From Macrosoma leucophasiata (Eukaryota > Arthropoda > Insecta > Lepidoptera > Hedylidae): a stretch of DNA of 64,000 bases. The translations under genes and the position numbers were made by a program. Location of the stretch: assembly GCA_036365455.1 (NCBI GenBank), contig JAWQUS010000020.1, positions 1,089,001 through 1,153,000 of the forward strand, written 5' to 3'. Positions within the stretch are counted from its first letter, which is position 1. Every line of letters begins with the position of its first letter. Below are positions 63,701 through 64,000 of the stretch, in pieces. The notes under the pieces were generated by a model that searched no databases, was not told the origin of the DNA, and saw only the letters and a program-made list of their open reading frames with translations.

Positions 63701-63992
63701 TCTCCTCTGCATTTAAATGATCTGTTCGCAAACGCGATAGTATGTTACGTTTCCGTGAATCACACCTGTTAGTGTCGAATTCCGGAATGGGTACAGACTC
63801 TTCTTTAAAAATACTTGCTTGTATTGGTTCGGATAGTGAAAATATGATGTCGTTATCAGAGGGGTTAACTACTTCTAATAATCCTCTATTATTTCTAGCA
63901 ATAGATAAGCACTCTTTAATATAACAACCACTAACGGACTGTTCTTGTACGTGAATTTCTCCTTTAGCGATATTAATAGGCAACTTTAACAA
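60711..63992 (-). CDS. pol: Errantivirus Pol: RT, RNase H, integrase (5' end outside)
   Basis: The visible 1093 residues are open throughout. Reverse transcriptase spans about 100-330: WRLVIDYRKLND, the SLDLCSGFFQVQ Asp near 231, FLRMPMGLKNSP, and the catalytic YLDD at 293-296. RNase H follows (about 435-555) with TTDASNFALGAVLSQ, Glu in EKELLAIVWA and TDHKPLQWL. The integrase zinc finger is H744, H750, C780, C783. The catalytic D813, D866 and E902 have the DD35E spacing of Ty3/gypsy integrases (VHADV, TTDQGTEF, NENGMIERF). A basic C-terminal part follows. Protease and gag would lie beyond 64000. In the family Pol copies the genomic RNA and inserts it. All expected catalytic residues are present, so this copy may be recent or active. 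It runs in the same direction as Dop2R. Confidence 0.93.
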   Translation of the reverse strand: MLKLPINIAKGEIHVQEQSVSGCYIKECLSIARNNRGLLEVVNPSDNDIIFSLSEPIQASIFKEESVPIPEFDTNRCDSRKRNILSRLRTDHLNAEETANLKSLCAKYADVFYLEDEPLTFTNEIKHSINTTDELPVYSKTYRYPYIHKEEVQNQIKKMLNQGIIQPSNSAWNAPIWVVPKKSDASGKTKWRLVIDYRKLNDKTIDDRYPIPNVTEILDKLGKCNYYCSLDLCSGFFQVQMNPRDIHKTAFSVEHGHYEFLRMPMGLKNSPSTFQRVMDNVLRELINKICVVYLDDILVFATSLQEMIVNLTTIFERLRQSNLKIQMDKSEFLKRETPYLGHIITRDGVKPNPDKIKAITHYPIPKTTKQIKGFLGLLGYYRRFIPDFAHVTKPLTSCLKKGVQIRLTPDYIKCFEHCKTLLTNDPILQYPDFSKDFILTTDASNFALGAVLSQGTIGCDRPIAYASRTLNDSEINYSTIEKELLAIVWATKYFRPYLFGRKFKIVTDHKPLQWLMNVKEPNSRLTRWRLKLSEFDYSVIYKKGKFNTNCDALSRVEIHNDETISMHVNTSQAPRRQSTSSTLTASSLIGEQSNSLSTLTAAGSPIYSETCTETVHTGAENPTLEIPISDQPLNKYRKQIVMNIVNRMPRKKPLVLKPFDTYLRISVEISVENFEQEVVDVIKKFVDPKLCTAILIKPIEKMYSIVPIIQRNFRSSSMKLILVKKDIENVSEYLNQQDIIRKYHEGKTNHRGINETYLALSQNYFWPKMKMDITKFVNECVVCGCAKYDRNPVRPEFRIVPPPNRPFEIVHADVLTIEHEKYLTIIDSFTKYAQAYLMSDSTAPKIIKALLNYCTHHGFPMSLTTDQGTEFTNQVVAEFLRLHKIQHHTTAANAPNENGMIERFHSTLLEHMRLLKLKYKNEPALNLVPYALIAYNSSIHSLTKCRPFDLITGHYDPRDPTDLNITERLLQKYMQDHRSKMDTVYELIHNSSFAERQATMTRRNSDREPVVQYSPDEDIFIRNPMADRQKLASRFTCDKVVTNLPIHIYTSRKRGPIAKNRLKRRKKTMNTDSNLLQVSTDIDTPGPSTRDPT
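60762..60763 (-). promoter_or_regulatory. Candidate env splice acceptor
   Basis: Minus strand CTAATTTGTTACAG before the hydrophobic env leader. In this frame the next stop upstream is TGA at 60787-60785, so there is no ATG between stop and leader; a spliced transcript is required. The donor would be upstream, outside the window. Confidence 0.6.
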
Positions 63993-64000
63993 TTTAGATG

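Noticed and set aside
1..64000. CRISPR arrays or prokaryotic defence systems
   Set aside because: No regularly spaced direct repeats with unique spacers; the genome is animal.

Overview
The window looks like nuclear DNA of a moth or butterfly. It is AT-rich, has few genes, and is filled with layers of mobile elements: poly-A short repeats, tRNA-like SINEs, RTE-like LINEs, cecropia-type mariners, Helitron-like, hAT-like and Penelope-like fragments, and an insect errantivirus. No bacterial-type genes, operons or CRISPR arrays are present.

The one host protein-coding gene I can establish is a D2-like dopamine receptor (Dop2R) on the minus strand. Seven exons between 57717 and 50356 splice in frame into 435 residues plus a stop. 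They run from transmembrane segment 3 (TM3) through a long third intracellular loop to TM7 and a Cys-containing tail. The exons for the N-terminus, TM1 and TM2 are not in the window. One intron uses a GC donor instead of GT. A slightly decayed tRNA-Leu(AAG) gene lies upstream of the TM3 exon.

At the right edge (58735-64000, minus strand, same direction as Dop2R) is the 3' part of an errantivirus: pol without the end of its N-terminal region, a spliced-type env, a polypurine tract and a probable 3' LTR. Both frames are open, so the copy looks young. If the missing Dop2R exons lie further right, the provirus sits in a Dop2R intron.

The rest (1-50 kb) is accessory DNA. 1-3 kb: end of a LINE, then a mariner inserted in a short repeat and itself interrupted by a 0.55-kb LTR-like piece. 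5-8.9 kb: 5S-SINE relative, Helitron-like piece, and a Penelope fragment nested in a 0.7-kb repeat. 9-12.4 kb: a LINE split by a solo LTR, an RTE-type LINE tail and a 5S-rRNA-like SINE. 13-16 kb: nested repeats, including SINE in SINE and a tRNA-like element with 16-bp target duplications. 19-22 kb: SINE in SINE, a hAT-like element with 8-bp duplications, and a LINE. 24.7-28.1 kb: a large inverted repeat, one arm of which is split by a composite Helitron-like insertion carrying reverse transcriptase sequence. 28.1-29.8 kb: three related local units of about 0.7-0.8 kb. 29.8-30.9 kb: a second, deleted mariner. 36-37.8 kb: the longest LINE copy. 38-46 kb: more SINEs, LINE ends and a 53-bp perfect palindrome. 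46-50.3 kb: quiet AT-rich DNA downstream of Dop2R.

All calls come from reading the sequence and comparing copies within the window. Family names rest on remembered motifs, and no database search was run.
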